Virus record (IMG/VR): IMGVR_UViG_3300046460_000424
Location: 1-51,537 of that record
DNA length: 51,537 bases
Strand: one strand, 5' to 3'
DNA from: a virus
Below are positions 1 through 7,457 of this stretch, in pieces. The notes beneath the pieces are model-generated. The model saw only the letters and a program-made list of their open reading frames with translations. It was not told the DNA's origin and made no database searches. Made by a program: the position numbers and the translations under genes. The first letter of the stretch is position 1; the number at the start of each line of letters is the position of its first letter.

Positions 1-1266
1 TCAAGCCGCAGAAATCTGCGCTTTCCGGGCCGGTTTGTCAACAACGACAACCGGCCCATTTCCTTTTTTGGTCCGCAGATGGTCCGCACGCCATTGGTCG
101 GCATGGGCCATCACTTCGGCGAATATCTTGGTCAGCGCCTTGCGCGCCTTTCCCAAATAAGCCGGATCGTAGTGCGCGTAGACAGCCGATGTGCGGCTCA
201 TGCCCGGCACCGGGTGCCCGAGAATGCCGCTGACTTCGGCGCCTGGGACGCCTCTCGCGCGCAGTTCGGTGGCGATGGTGTGGCGGATCGTCTTCGGCAC
301 AATGCTCTCGTCGAGCCCAATGGCGCGGCGGGCCGTCCTGAACGCCGATCGGCGCGTCCGTGCCGCCTTGTGAGGGGATGCCTTCCAATCGTCCAGCACG
401 GGCCTCAGGGAGGCAATCAGCGGCACGATCGGATTGACCTTCTTGGTGCGCGGCCATGCTGGCGGGTGAATGTCCACCACGGCGCCCTTGTCCTGAAGCT
501 CTGGATTGAAGGCGAGGGCGGCATCCGGGCGGCAGGCCGTGCCGATCATCAGAAGCAGCCAGCGAACCATGCCCGCGTCAGGCGCGATCTCGCTGCCGTC
601 CGACAACAGGGTAGGGGACTGCACGAATCCAACCACAGCCCCAAGCTGGTGCAGTGTGAGGCGCACGTCGCGCGGCCGGGAACGTAGCCCCGTCTTCACC
701 GATCCGACCTTTGGCGCATAGGGCACGCGGCTCTTGCTCACCGCGTGGTTGAGTGCCGCGCGGAAGTCTTCGATATTGCGCTGGACGCTCTCGCCTTTGA
801 TGCCGGCGCTGGCGTGGTCGTAGACCTTGCCGCACCACGGCACCGAATAGCTATGCGCCCCCATCCGCCATTTCTGGAAGCGCTCGCCGATCTGGGTGTT
901 GACCTGGGCGAACGTCACGTCCGGCCCCAGCTCGTCTTGCATGAAGAACCCGATCCATGCGCGCATAGAACTGGCGCTCTGGCCGGAATTGCGCGTGTCT
1001 TTGCCGTGCTCCTCATAATAGAGGATGAGGTGCGGCAGAACCTTGGCGTCGTCGGGCTGCTGCGGTTTCCGCGAAAGCTCCTTGGTGACGAAGGCATGGA
1101 TGATCGGCTTCGCATCCTCTACCTCACGGCGCTTAGTGCTGCGATAGACGACCGATCGAGACTTGGGAGCGTAGCTGGCGATTTGCCAGATATCGGGGCT
1201 GAGCCCGTCCCGGCGCTTGTCGAGCCAGTAGTCGCCGACGATGCAAGGTGACGTGTCGCGGCCCAT
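1..1266 (-). CDS. int: Tyrosine recombinase / phage integrase
   Basis: This 421-residue protein should catalyse site-specific integration and excision of the prophage. The C-terminal half shows the tyrosine-recombinase core: an Arg in TACRPDAAL (about residue 246), the IRHTIATELR box (328-337), GILGH (His about 351) and the likely nucleophile Tyr in VYAHYDP (about 366). The N-terminal 200 residues match the arm-binding/core-binding part by position. An in-frame TAG three codons upstream of the ATG limits the start. It is the last gene of the leftward operon and the outermost phage gene, so attL should lie just beyond its stop codon. The partner site is the tRNA-Val fragment at 50786-50835. 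Confidence 0.95.
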   Translation of the reverse strand: MGRDTSPCIVGDYWLDKRRDGLSPDIWQIASYAPKSRSVVYRSTKRREVEDAKPIIHAFVTKELSRKPQQPDDAKVLPHLILYYEEHGKDTRNSGQSASSMRAWIGFFMQDELGPDVTFAQVNTQIGERFQKWRMGAHSYSVPWCGKVYDHASAGIKGESVQRNIEDFRAALNHAVSKSRVPYAPKVGSVKTGLRSRPRDVRLTLHQLGAVVGFVQSPTLLSDGSEIAPDAGMVRWLLLMIGTACRPDAALAFNPELQDKGAVVDIHPPAWPRTKKVNPIVPLIASLRPVLDDWKASPHKAARTRRSAFRTARRAIGLDESIVPKTIRHTIATELRARGVPGAEVSGILGHPVPGMSRTSAVYAHYDPAYLGKARKALTKIFAEVMAHADQWRADHLRTKKGNGPVVVVDKPARKAQISAA

Positions 1267-1427
1267 TTCGTTCTAAGATCCTCTGTTTCTGCGTCCGTGA
1301 TAAGATTCCAGACGCCGCGCTCTACCAGCGCCTTCAGCTCGTCGAACGTCAAGCGCACGCCGGTTTCGTTACGCAGCGCCCGGCGTCCCTTGCGAGCGAT
1401 ATCGCCCATAGGGTCGCCTCTACCCAT
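1119..1427 (-). CDS. Hypothetical protein overlapping int
   Basis: Unrecognised 102-residue protein. Its ATG overlaps the stop of the upstream gene by 8 bases, the same spacing as other junctions here, which supports translation. The first 65 residues are basic then acidic and helical (LTFDELKALVERGVWNL), with a size fit for a small DNA-binding or excisionase-like protein, although no family is recognised. The last 50 residues overlap the start of the integrase by 148 bases in another frame and are Ser/Thr/Ala rich, so the C-terminal part may have arisen by overprinting. A link to excision is only suggested by position. Confidence 0.5.
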   Translation of the reverse strand: MGRGDPMGDIARKGRRALRNETGVRLTFDELKALVERGVWNLITDAETEDLRTKWAATRHLASSATTGSTSAGTGSAPISGKSPATLPSLDRSSIAALSAVR

Positions 1428-1782
1428 TCATTTTCTCCGGTGTGGTGGCGGCGGGGCGGGCGAGAGCGGTCATATGGGCGAGCAACGCCTCACGCTCAGC
1501 CAATTCGCGGCGAACGTCTTCAATGCGCCGGCGGATATGCGCCTGCACCGATGACAGGGGGAAAGGCTCGGTATCGCGATACTTCTTCGGCACCGGCCCA
1601 TCATAATGCTCGGCAGCCTTCTGGCGGTCGTATAGACCGGCCTGCGCGATATCGCTGGTGTAACCGCTACAGCCCGAGCGATACCAGCAATTCCACTTGT
1701 TCGACCATATCAGCCAGACGGTGTCCGGATAGCGTTGCAGGCGGTTCTTATAGACCGCGCTCGGTTTGCCATGATCTTTCAC
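1420..1782 (-). CDS. Hypothetical phage protein with aromatic W-rich core
   Basis: Unrecognised 120-residue protein. The core is rich in aromatic residues (TVWLIWSNKWNCWYRSGCSGYT), a pattern I know from small uncharacterised phage proteins, followed by a charged helical tail around residues 75-115 that could form a coiled coil. I chose the GTG at 1782 because it overlaps the stop of the 55-codon gene upstream (GTGA) and has a GGAGG sequence 3 bases before it. A longer reading from 1905 would overlap that gene throughout. It lies in the leftward operon two genes before the integrase. Confidence 0.7.
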   Translation of the reverse strand: MKDHGKPSAVYKNRLQRYPDTVWLIWSNKWNCWYRSGCSGYTSDIAQAGLYDRQKAAEHYDGPVPKKYRDTEPFPLSSVQAHIRRRIEDVRRELAEREALLAHMTALARPAATTPEKMNG

Positions 1783-1946
1783 TTCCCTCCCTCCCCGGCG
1801 AGCTTGCGGATGGCGGCAATCCGCGCAGCAAGGCGTGTCGATGAAACGTTGGTTCCGCAGCACGCGATGAAATGGCGAACGCCCGGCCGACGATGACATA
1901 TGCATGTGCAGCCATCGCGTGCCCGAGGAAGTGGCGACTTACTCAC
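1779..1946 (-). CDS. Small Cys/His-rich protein, 55 aa
   Basis: Short gene found from the junctions. The GTG start overlaps the stop of the upstream gene by 8 bases and is preceded by GGAGG at 6 bases; the stop forms a GTGA junction with the next gene. The protein has DGCTCICH (residues 11-18) and FIACCGT (26-32), so five Cys and nearby His residues could bind one zinc ion, followed by a basic helical C-terminus (LAARIAAIRKLAGEGGK). Function unknown; a zinc-knuckle protein that binds nucleic acid or protein is an inference. The spacing of coding signals at both ends makes it convincing despite its size. Confidence 0.72.
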   Translation of the reverse strand: MSKSPLPRARDGCTCICHRRPGVRHFIACCGTNVSSTRLAARIAAIRKLAGEGGK

Positions 1947-2448
1947 CGGTTGCCTCCATTATCCGATAGCGCTCGGCCTCGGTTTCCCGCAGCAAATCTT
2001 TCAGCGTGTCCACGTCGTTTGTGCTGGCGAGGTAGGCGCGATCACCTTCGTCCTCGATGGTCTCGACGACCCGGATAAGAACGTCATCCACCCGACTGAC
2101 CAGCGCACGTAACCGCGCGCATTCCTCGATCACGCCAGCCCGCCCATCGACGGGCAGCGCTAGGATGGCGTCTAGGAGAACCCCGTACAGCTTCCGGCTG
2201 TCTTGGCGTGACTTGGGCATCGAGGAAGGCCCATGACCGAGCATCGATCGGTGTGCGTCCCACATCGCCTGAAGGATTCTCTCCCGCGCACCGGCGGGGA
2301 CGGGAACCTGTAAGGTGGCGGGGGTGGTTGGGGCGAGCGCGAACTCGATCGCCGCTTGAACAACATCAGCGGGCCGCGCGGCGTTCGGATCATATGACGG
2401 GCTCAGATAGAACGCCTTCATGATCTTGTGGCTTTCCGAGACGCTCAT
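1939..2448 (-). CDS. Hypothetical protein, 169 aa
   Basis: Unrecognised soluble protein. The start makes an ATGA junction with the gene upstream and the end overlaps the 55-codon gene by 8 bases. The C-terminal half (about residues 90-165) is acidic and strongly helical, ending in a run of Glu, Arg and Leu residues. No signal peptide, membrane segment or catalytic motif is seen. It belongs to the leftward early operon. Confidence 0.75.
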   Translation of the reverse strand: MSVSESHKIMKAFYLSPSYDPNAARPADVVQAAIEFALAPTTPATLQVPVPAGARERILQAMWDAHRSMLGHGPSSMPKSRQDSRKLYGVLLDAILALPVDGRAGVIEECARLRALVSRVDDVLIRVVETIEDEGDRAYLASTNDVDTLKDLLRETEAERYRIMEATGE

Positions 2449-2768
2449 GCCCGAGACTCCCTGGATACTCGCGCGAGCAAATCTTCGAACGGTCTACGAT
2501 CCCCGCCAGCAGCGCTCAAAATACCCGGGCGCAGCATCTGCCAAAGCGTGTCCACCACATCTTCCGGAGACGGGTCGCTGCCAGTATCTCGCTTGACGAG
2601 CGCAGCCGCGTATCCGGCCGCGCTTGCTAGACTTCCCGACGCGGCGGAAATCGCTACCATCATACGGTCTGCCGGGTCGGGCAGTAGGGCCGCGGTCCGA
2701 TCGACTGTTGCCTGCACGTCTTCGCAAGCCTTACGACACAAGTCCTTGGTGATGTGGTCGTAGCTCAT
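2445..2768 (-). CDS. Hypothetical helical protein, 107 aa
   Basis: Unrecognised protein, mainly alpha-helical with an Ala-rich middle (residues 40-60, ISAASGSLASAAGYAAALV) that is hydrophobic but has too many small residues to be called a membrane span with confidence. ATGA junctions on both sides couple it to its neighbours in the leftward operon. Confidence 0.75.
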   Translation of the reverse strand: MSYDHITKDLCRKACEDVQATVDRTAALLPDPADRMMVAISAASGSLASAAGYAAALVKRDTGSDPSPEDVVDTLWQMLRPGILSAAGGDRRPFEDLLARVSRESRA

Positions 2769-3355
2769 TCCCCACCTCCCGCGACAGGGGTTGGCGAGAG
2801 GGCGGCGAGTGCGTGTTTCAGCCGCCAGAGTGCGGGATCAACATGCCCGCTATAGTCGTTCGCGAAGTCATCCATGTCCCGGCTGAAGTCGAGATTATCC
2901 AGCCGGTCACACAGGAATTGCGCCATGCTGGCGATCGATGCTTCTCCCCCACAGGTTGCCGGGATGGGCGGGGCGGAGGGCTTTGCCATCCATTCGCGCA
3001 GCAACCCGGCCTGCGGAGTTAGCCGAAGCACTTCCAGAAGCTCGGGCTCCCAAGTTTCCAGATCCATTACCAGTTCGCGCACCAATCGAAGCGCTCTGTC
3101 CTTGGGGCTTTCCTCCCCCACCCCCGCGCGTTCGGCGGCGAAGGCGAGCAGAATGTCCGCGCGCGCCTTGTTATGGATAGCCTTCGCCTCATCGAACGGG
3201 ACGGCTGGCGACAGATTCTCACCCGGCCAGTTGACATCAGGCTCGGCCTTGTTGGTGTCGAGGACGTAATAGCAATCGGCTTTCGGATCGATGCATTTGA
3301 GCTCGATCGCATTCGCCCGGGCAAGCGTTGTAAGCGCCCTGTCCAAATCGGTCAT
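2765..3355 (-). CDS. Hypothetical protein, 196 aa
   Basis: Unrecognised soluble protein. The N-terminus has a small beta-rich segment (DCYYVLDTNK) followed by long helical stretches rich in Ala, Leu and Glu. The ATG shares four bases with the stop of the upstream gene, and its stop shares four bases with the next start. It may be one of the many accessory proteins encoded around phage recombination genes; no specific role is supported. Confidence 0.78.
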   Translation of the reverse strand: MTDLDRALTTLARANAIELKCIDPKADCYYVLDTNKAEPDVNWPGENLSPAVPFDEAKAIHNKARADILLAFAAERAGVGEESPKDRALRLVRELVMDLETWEPELLEVLRLTPQAGLLREWMAKPSAPPIPATCGGEASIASMAQFLCDRLDNLDFSRDMDDFANDYSGHVDPALWRLKHALAALSPTPVAGGGE

Positions 3356-3627
3356 CGGTTTTCATCCTTGAGATGGGTGCGGACTTGCTCGCCGAGCGGG
3401 GTGAGGCGGTTCGATCGACGCAGATAGTCAGGCGTCAGGCGATAGCTGGTGAGCTTGAGCCGAACCCTTTTGTCGCCAGAAACATACCAACCCGCTGGGC
3501 TCCATGCCCCGCGCTTTTCTTGGTACGTCGCGGTTAGTACCGCACGCCGCTGCGCCTCGCTAAGCCTCGCAGCCAGGGTGGCGAGGTCGGGGGTGACCTC
3601 TGGCTTGCCTTCCTCACCCATGACCAT
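3352..3627 (-). CDS. Hypothetical protein, small winged-helix-like
   Basis: Unrecognised 91-residue protein, in ATGA junction with the next gene. Residues 13-30 form a helix (LATLAARLSEAQRRAVL) and the end reads LRRSNRLTPLGEQVRTHL, a pattern seen at the end of small winged-helix domains, where LTPLG precedes a final helix. A role in DNA binding is therefore possible but unproven. An alternative start is the second Met (third codon), which has a better position behind a GGAGGGG sequence. Confidence 0.7.
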   Translation of the reverse strand: MVMGEEGKPEVTPDLATLAARLSEAQRRAVLTATYQEKRGAWSPAGWYVSGDKRVRLKLTSYRLTPDYLRRSNRLTPLGEQVRTHLKDENR

Positions 3628-3766
3628 TCCCCTCCCCTCTCAAGCTGTCACCAGCCGGTAGCGGCTCGCTGCGTTGGCGGGCGAACGGCAGCGGGAATAC
3701 CGGCGTGCCGTCTCCGTGGCGCCGCTGAGAGCGCTGGTAGGCGAGGCTGTCTTTGTAGCTGCCCAT
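3614..3766 (-). CDS. Small basic protein, 50 aa
   Basis: Short reading frame supported mainly by its junctions. Its ATG shares one base with the TGA of the upstream gene (TGATG), and its end overlaps the next start by 14 bases. The peptide is Arg and Pro rich (SLAYQRSQRRHGDG near the start, LPFARQRSEPLPAGD later) with no membrane segment. It also contains the GGGGAGGGG sequence that serves as ribosome-binding site for the downstream gene, so part of its role may be translational coupling. Confidence 0.5.
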   Translation of the reverse strand: MGSYKDSLAYQRSQRRHGDGTPVFPLPFARQRSEPLPAGDSLRGEGNGHG

Positions 3767-3996
3767 CAGACCAGATCCATGTCGGATGCCTGGCGGTCAC
3801 AGCGCGCAACGCCGTCCTCGGGGTAAAGCCACGTCGTGACTTCCTTGCCCGGGCGCGTCTGCTCTTTCGGATCGGACGACGGGCGAGAGCCGTCGCGACA
3901 CATCATCACGCGTCGGCGGGTTTCGTACGGCACGGCAGGAAGCAAAATGCCCACCGACCCGCTCTTGGTCCGAAGATCGCTATTCCAATCAACCAT
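3766..3996 (-). CDS. Hypothetical protein, 76 aa
   Basis: Unrecognised small protein. The ATG at 3996 was chosen because GGAGAGAG stands just before it; a longer reading would run into the hairpin at 4017-4046. The sequence has a short beta-rich segment (GSVGILLPAVPYETRRRVMMC) and an acidic end. It is the first gene after recT in the leftward operon, separated from it by an 82-base gap. Confidence 0.7.
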   Translation of the reverse strand: MVDWNSDLRTKSGSVGILLPAVPYETRRRVMMCRDGSRPSSDPKEQTRPGKEVTTWLYPEDGVARCDRQASDMDLV

Positions 3997-4016
3997 GCTC
4001 TCTCTCCAGAATATGT

Positions 4017-4046
4017 GGCCGACCGCGGGGGATATGGCGGTCGGCC
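4017..4046. repeat. Perfect 10-bp inverted repeat downstream of recT
   Basis: GGCCGACCGC at 4017-4026 pairs exactly with GCGGTCGGCC at 4037-4046 around a 10-base loop. It sits in the only sizeable gap of this part of the leftward operon, after the recT stop. There is no T-run on the minus strand, so it is not a textbook intrinsic terminator. It could be an attenuator, an mRNA 3'-end stabiliser or a protein-binding site. Confidence 0.6.
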
Positions 4047-4078
4047 GGCGCCGGCGGGACTGCCGGGCGCTTGTTCGG

Positions 4079-5041
4079 TTAGCCGCCCAATTCCGCACGC
4101 CGGACAGCCGCTGCATCGCGCAGGGTCTGGCCGTCTTCGTCGGACATCAGCCCCAGGATCGCGTTCACCATCGGGTCGATGTCCTTGGCGGCATCGATCT
4201 TCTTCAGTTCTTCCAGCGCGTCGGCGAGGTTGGTGGATTCGCCGCGTTGGGTGTCGTCGGGGTCTTCCTGCACATCGTCGATGTGATGCTCCAGCGCATC
4301 GAGGCGTGACATTGGTACGACATCGCCTTCAGGCGCGAGGGTGGCGGGAACATCATGCGGCATCGTCTCGTCTCGCTCGAAGATCGCGTCGATATCGGTC
4401 GATTGCGGGAGCCGCTTGGCGTGATGCCGGATCACGGTTTTGACCGCGCCCTCGTCGTAGAACTTGGTCCACATCAGGCTGTTCGCGCCGATCGGGTTCT
4501 GCATGCGAGCTTTGTCGATGCGCCAGCGCGGGAGATAATCCTTGCTCTTGGTGCCGTCTTTGAACGTGACAATCGAATAGGCGCCTGTAACTTGGCCGGG
4601 GTCACCTTCCTCGTATGGCTCGTGAAAGATGCGCTGATCGTCCCCAAGCAGGCGCTGGAATTTGTCCTTTTCGAACACCGGGAAGGCGTCCCAGCTTGCG
4701 ATCTCGCCGCTGTTTCGCACCTTTTTCATGATGCCGGCGACCATCGGCATCCACTGCGCCTTGCCCTTGAATGGGATGACCGCGCCCTCGCGCCCATCCG
4801 GCAGCAAGCCATCCTGCGCGGCGCGGATGAGCGCGCCAAAGAGTGAGCGCTGATCAACCTTCGTTGGGTTGAGTAGATCGGGGTTCGTCTGCACCGCAGT
4901 CGTGGCGACGCGCATGAACTTGTCCTCGCTGATATGCGACGGCAGGGCCATTTTGAGTTGCTGGCGCATGCCGGGCGTGGCCAAGGTCTGACGGAAGACC
5001 GTCACGGGATCAGCGCGGCGCTCTGCAATTTGGGTAGCCAT
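4079..5041 (-). CDS. recT: RecT family single-strand annealing protein
   Basis: This 320-residue protein resembles the RecT family, which binds ssDNA and anneals complementary strands in phage recombination. Supporting segments are the N-terminal FRQTLATPGMRQQLKMALP, the region TNPDLL followed by LIRAAQDGLLPDGREGAVIPF (about 65-105, the most typical RecT segment), and the WRIDKARM ... MWTKFYDEGAVKTVIRHHAKRLP core (about 190-235). The C-terminal 80 residues are acidic and variable, as usual. The ATG shares one base with the TAA of the HNH gene (TAATG). Together with the YqaJ-type exonuclease at 5376-6299 it forms a two-component recombination system. Confidence 0.93.
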   Translation of the reverse strand: MATQIAERRADPVTVFRQTLATPGMRQQLKMALPSHISEDKFMRVATTAVQTNPDLLNPTKVDQRSLFGALIRAAQDGLLPDGREGAVIPFKGKAQWMPMVAGIMKKVRNSGEIASWDAFPVFEKDKFQRLLGDDQRIFHEPYEEGDPGQVTGAYSIVTFKDGTKSKDYLPRWRIDKARMQNPIGANSLMWTKFYDEGAVKTVIRHHAKRLPQSTDIDAIFERDETMPHDVPATLAPEGDVVPMSRLDALEHHIDDVQEDPDDTQRGESTNLADALEELKKIDAAKDIDPMVNAILGLMSDEDGQTLRDAAAVRRAELGG

Positions 5042-5379
5042 TAGTTCGCTCCTCTGTATTTCTGGGAAAAGCCGGAGACGTGCCGCCCTTTTGCGAGCAT
5101 GTCGGCCGTGTTGATCGCGGGCGTTCCCGCAAACAGGTGGTTGGGATTGACGCAGCTCGGCGTGTCGCAGCGATGGCAAATCAGCCAAGCGCGCGGGAAG
5201 TCGGCGTTCAGGAATTCGTAGGATAGCCGGTGCGCGCGTTCGAGCCGGTCGCCGAACCAGAGGTCGCCGTAGCCTTTCTCATTTACTGAGCCGAGCCATA
5301 GCCAGCAGCCACTATTGGGCTCCGGTGAAACCTTGTCCCAAAATCTACGCGACAGGCGGGCATCCCCGAAATGGATCAT
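5041..5379 (-). CDS. HNH endonuclease
   Basis: A 112-residue protein with an HNH (ββα-metal) motif: Cys25 in SGCWLW, RAHR (His50), then [19 protein letters not shown] (residues 68-86), with Cys68/Cys71 and Cys76/His81 as likely zinc ligands. Such proteins cut DNA; this version is common as a freestanding gene in phages. It lies between the exonuclease and recT genes and shares bases with both (ATGA at its start, TAATG at its end), so it looks settled in the operon rather than newly inserted. It may be a homing-type nuclease or part of DNA processing. Confidence 0.9.
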   Translation of the reverse strand: MIHFGDARLSRRFWDKVSPEPNSGCWLWLGSVNEKGYGDLWFGDRLERAHRLSYEFLNADFPRAWLICHRCDTPSCVNPNHLFAGTPAINTADMLAKGRHVSGFSQKYRGAN

Positions 5380-6299
5380 AGTGCTACCTCGCGAACATTG
5401 AACTGACGCCAGCCCTTGCGAGCGCCAACATGGGTTCCGACCATTTCGGGAGTGACGAGTGTGCCGGCAGAGCCCTTGGTCATGCCCGCGCCGATCCGGT
5501 ATCCTTCGAGCATCGCCGCGCCGTTCGTGCCGATCTTGTCGACCAGCTCAGCCTTGGCGGTTTCGGCTTCGACCTTGGCGGCTTTCTCGCGCTCCTTCGC
5601 GTCGAGGAACGTTGCCGCCAGGATTCCTGAGCGGTTATCGCGGCGCAGATCGATGACCGTATCGTCGGGTTCGCCGTAGACATCGGCCAGCGTTTCGCCA
5701 TCCCGGCTGTAATCCGGCTTCGGCGCCTTGCCCGCGCGGATCGACTGCCAGAAGGCCGCAACCCGAGCCTCGATATCGGCGTAGATCTTGGGGCGGAAAT
5801 CGTACTGGAAACGGCGCAGCTCGTTGCCACCGACAAGCACAATCACGTCGCCCCATGCGCAGCCATCGAGCCCTTGGTAGGACTGGTTCTGAAGCAGGTA
5901 ATTCAGCGGCGGCTCATCGCCCCATTTCTTGGCGACCAGCCAGTCCGCGGTCTTCACCTCAAGGATGCCGCGCGACTTGCGGACGGGGCAGAAGACGCGC
6001 TGGTCGGGATGCCCGCCAAGGCCCTTGCCGTTGTCGAGCCGCTTCGGGGTGTCGAGCAGCGAGTAGCTATAGCGGTCGCGCGCCGCCTCGATGATGACGC
6101 GCTCCAGCCGGATGCCCCACTCGATGCGCTCGTTGCCGCCGAAGTCCGGCGTGTCGATCGTGCCGTTTTTTCTGTGCCAGAGTTCGAATTTCGTCAGCCA
6201 GGGCGACGCGTCGAACAGCGCCGCAACCTCCGACGCACCGACAACCGAAGCCCGGAAAGCGTCGTCGCCGTCGCCAGCGATATTGATGGCCGGCGCCAT
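5376..6299 (-). CDS. YqaJ-type viral recombinase / 5'-3' exonuclease
   Basis: This 307-residue protein matches the YqaJ/lambda-exonuclease-like PD-(D/E)xK family, which resects dsDNA ends to make ssDNA for RecT. Seen motifs: [24 protein letters not shown] (about 17-40, typical family N-terminus), GGHPDQRVF (Asp about 107), and [10 protein letters not shown] (about 117-126), the catalytic Glu-x-Lys. The C-terminal third is helical and variable. ATG 6299 was preferred because it joins the stop of the 29-residue membrane peptide (TGATG); upstream sequence in the same frame is arginine-rich noise. Confidence 0.93.
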   Translation of the reverse strand: MAPAINIAGDGDDAFRASVVGASEVAALFDASPWLTKFELWHRKNGTIDTPDFGGNERIEWGIRLERVIIEAARDRYSYSLLDTPKRLDNGKGLGGHPDQRVFCPVRKSRGILEVKTADWLVAKKWGDEPPLNYLLQNQSYQGLDGCAWGDVIVLVGGNELRRFQYDFRPKIYADIEARVAAFWQSIRAGKAPKPDYSRDGETLADVYGEPDDTVIDLRRDNRSGILAATFLDAKEREKAAKVEAETAKAELVDKIGTNGAAMLEGYRIGAGMTKGSAGTLVTPEMVGTHVGARKGWRQFNVREVAL

Positions 6300-6388
6300 C
6301 ACGACACCCACCAAACCAGCGCGACAACCACACCCCCGGCGAGCACGGCCACCGTGTTCCAGATCGCCTGGATCTCGGCGCGGCTCAC
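6299..6388 (-). CDS. 29-residue single-pass membrane peptide
   Basis: Very short gene seen from the junctions. GTG at 6388 overlaps the stop of the upstream gene (GTGA) and its TGA overlaps the ATG of the exonuclease gene (TGATG). After a polar start (MSRAEIQAIW) the residues from about 11 to 28 are uniformly hydrophobic (Val, Ala, Leu, Gly, Trp), giving one likely transmembrane helix. It could be a small membrane effector or simply a coupling peptide. Confidence 0.55.
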   Translation of the reverse strand: MSRAEIQAIWNTVAVLAGGVVVALVWWVS

Positions 6389-6705
6389 AACGAAGGCTCC
6401 GTGCGGGCGAGAGAGGCGGCTTGCATGCCGTGGAAGGGATGCCCATCGTTGTTCGCGCGCGCGGCCTTGAAGTAGGCGATCTGCGTGCGGAGGGCGGAAA
6501 CCATGCGATCGTCACCGTCCTTGCGGGCGGCTTCGATGTCCTCGAATGTCTGCCGGATTTTGCGATCCAGCGCGGCACGGTTGCGCTCGGGGTATCCGTC
6601 CGTTGCGCACGGCACCGGCACCATCCCCTGCCTCACGATTGCAGCTTGAACGCTCATGCGAACCTCGTTTGCGATGCCTGGGTGGAAGGGGAGGGGCGCG
6701 GTCAC
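6385..6705 (-). CDS. Hypothetical protein, 106 aa
   Basis: Unrecognised helical, charged protein. The central part (about residues 42-80, RNRAALDRKIRQTFEDIEAARKDGDDRMVSAL) may form a coiled coil. The GTG at 6705 makes a GTGA junction with the upstream gene, in keeping with its neighbours. An internal ATG at 6657 has its own GAGG five bases before it and would give a 90-residue protein. Which start is used cannot be settled here. Confidence 0.65.
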   Translation of the reverse strand: MTAPLPFHPGIANEVRMSVQAAIVRQGMVPVPCATDGYPERNRAALDRKIRQTFEDIEAARKDGDDRMVSALRTQIAYFKAARANNDGHPFHGMQAASLARTEPSL

Positions 6706-6875
6706 TTTCCCGCCTCATGCTTGCCGACAAGAATGTGGTCGTGGGCAGTGAAGAGGGCGAGCGCCATTCCTTCCAGAACCATGCGCGCGGTTGGCGTCGA
6801 AGCCGCCTCAGCCTTTGCGGAATAGCTGTCCGCCAGCCTGTCGAGATACGACAGCACGTTTTCCCTCTCGCTCAC
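6702..6875 (-). CDS. Hypothetical protein, 57 aa
   Basis: Unrecognised small helical protein (ENVLSYLDRLADSYSAKA, then TARMVLEGMALALFTAHDHIL). The GTG at 6875 overlaps the stop of the upstream gene as GTGA and its stop forms another GTGA with the next gene, so the start is well fixed by context. Confidence 0.68.
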   Translation of the reverse strand: MSERENVLSYLDRLADSYSAKAEAASTPTARMVLEGMALALFTAHDHILVGKHEAGK

Positions 6876-7081
6876 CCTGCCGAGCCCCGCGCGGAGAGGA
6901 GGGCTGCGCGGGCGATTTCCCGGCAACGAGCGTGTCGGTCGCCGGAGTGCTCACCGTCCGACCCGAGCGCTTCAATCGCCTCCAGCGCTTCAAAGAGCGT
7001 GGCGATGACTTCGGCATCCTTGTTCTCTTTGGTTCCAACCAAGCGGGACGGACCCAACAACCGGGGTATGGTGGGGCTCAT
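6872..7081 (-). CDS. Hypothetical protein, 69 aa
   Basis: Unrecognised small protein with one amphipathic helix (NKDAEVIATLFEALEAIEALG) and a Cys/His/Arg-rich C-terminal half (GDRHARCREIARAALLSARG). ATGA junction at the start and GTGA at the end. The ALEAIEAL repeat resembles a helix in the downstream-operon gene at 7078-7455 (LLSALEAIDAEA), so the two may share ancestry. Confidence 0.68.
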   Translation of the reverse strand: MSPTIPRLLGPSRLVGTKENKDAEVIATLFEALEAIEALGSDGEHSGDRHARCREIARAALLSARGSAG

Positions 7082-7455
7082 GCTGCACCTTGGACCAAGG
7101 CGATGGCGGTGCGGGCAATCTGGGCAGCTTCCCAGAGACCGCGAGCGACACCTTCCCGGAAGGCCTCCTCGACAGTGTCGTTGCCGTCGTCCTGCTCAGG
7201 GTCGCTCGATGGCTGGAAGCCCACGGTCGGGCCGGCGCGCGGCTCCTTGTCGGGCGCTTCGGCGTCGATAGCCTCCAGCGCAGATAGCAGGGTGCTTTCT
7301 GTAGCGGGCTCGCAATCCTCACAATCGGACAGCGCGTTACGACCGTGCAGACACCAGTCCGGCTCTCCGAAAAACACCCCATCGGCCCGCATGCGAACGC
7401 CAGTGTTGCGGGCATGATCGCGCCAGTGGTCGCGGTCTGTGTGCTGCGTCGTCAT
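7078..7455 (-). CDS. Hypothetical protein, 125 aa
   Basis: Unrecognised protein. ATG 7455 was chosen over a longer frame because GGAGGG lies 8 bases upstream and the preceding gene ends 2 bases before it. A Cys/His cluster (WCLHGRNALSDCEDCEP, about 33-49) may bind zinc. The C-terminal half carries an acidic linker and the helix EEAFREGVARGLWEAAQIARTAIAL. Its Cys-rich region and ALEAI helix set it apart from the other small genes around it. Confidence 0.72.
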   Translation of the reverse strand: MTTQHTDRDHWRDHARNTGVRMRADGVFFGEPDWCLHGRNALSDCEDCEPATESTLLSALEAIDAEAPDKEPRAGPTVGFQPSSDPEQDDGNDTVEEAFREGVARGLWEAAQIARTAIALVQGAA

Positions 7456-7457
7456 GC

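Noticed and set aside
4079-5188. RecT start 49 codons further upstream
   Set aside because: The extension lies entirely within the HNH gene in another frame; the ATG at 5041 shares a base with the HNH stop as at other junctions.
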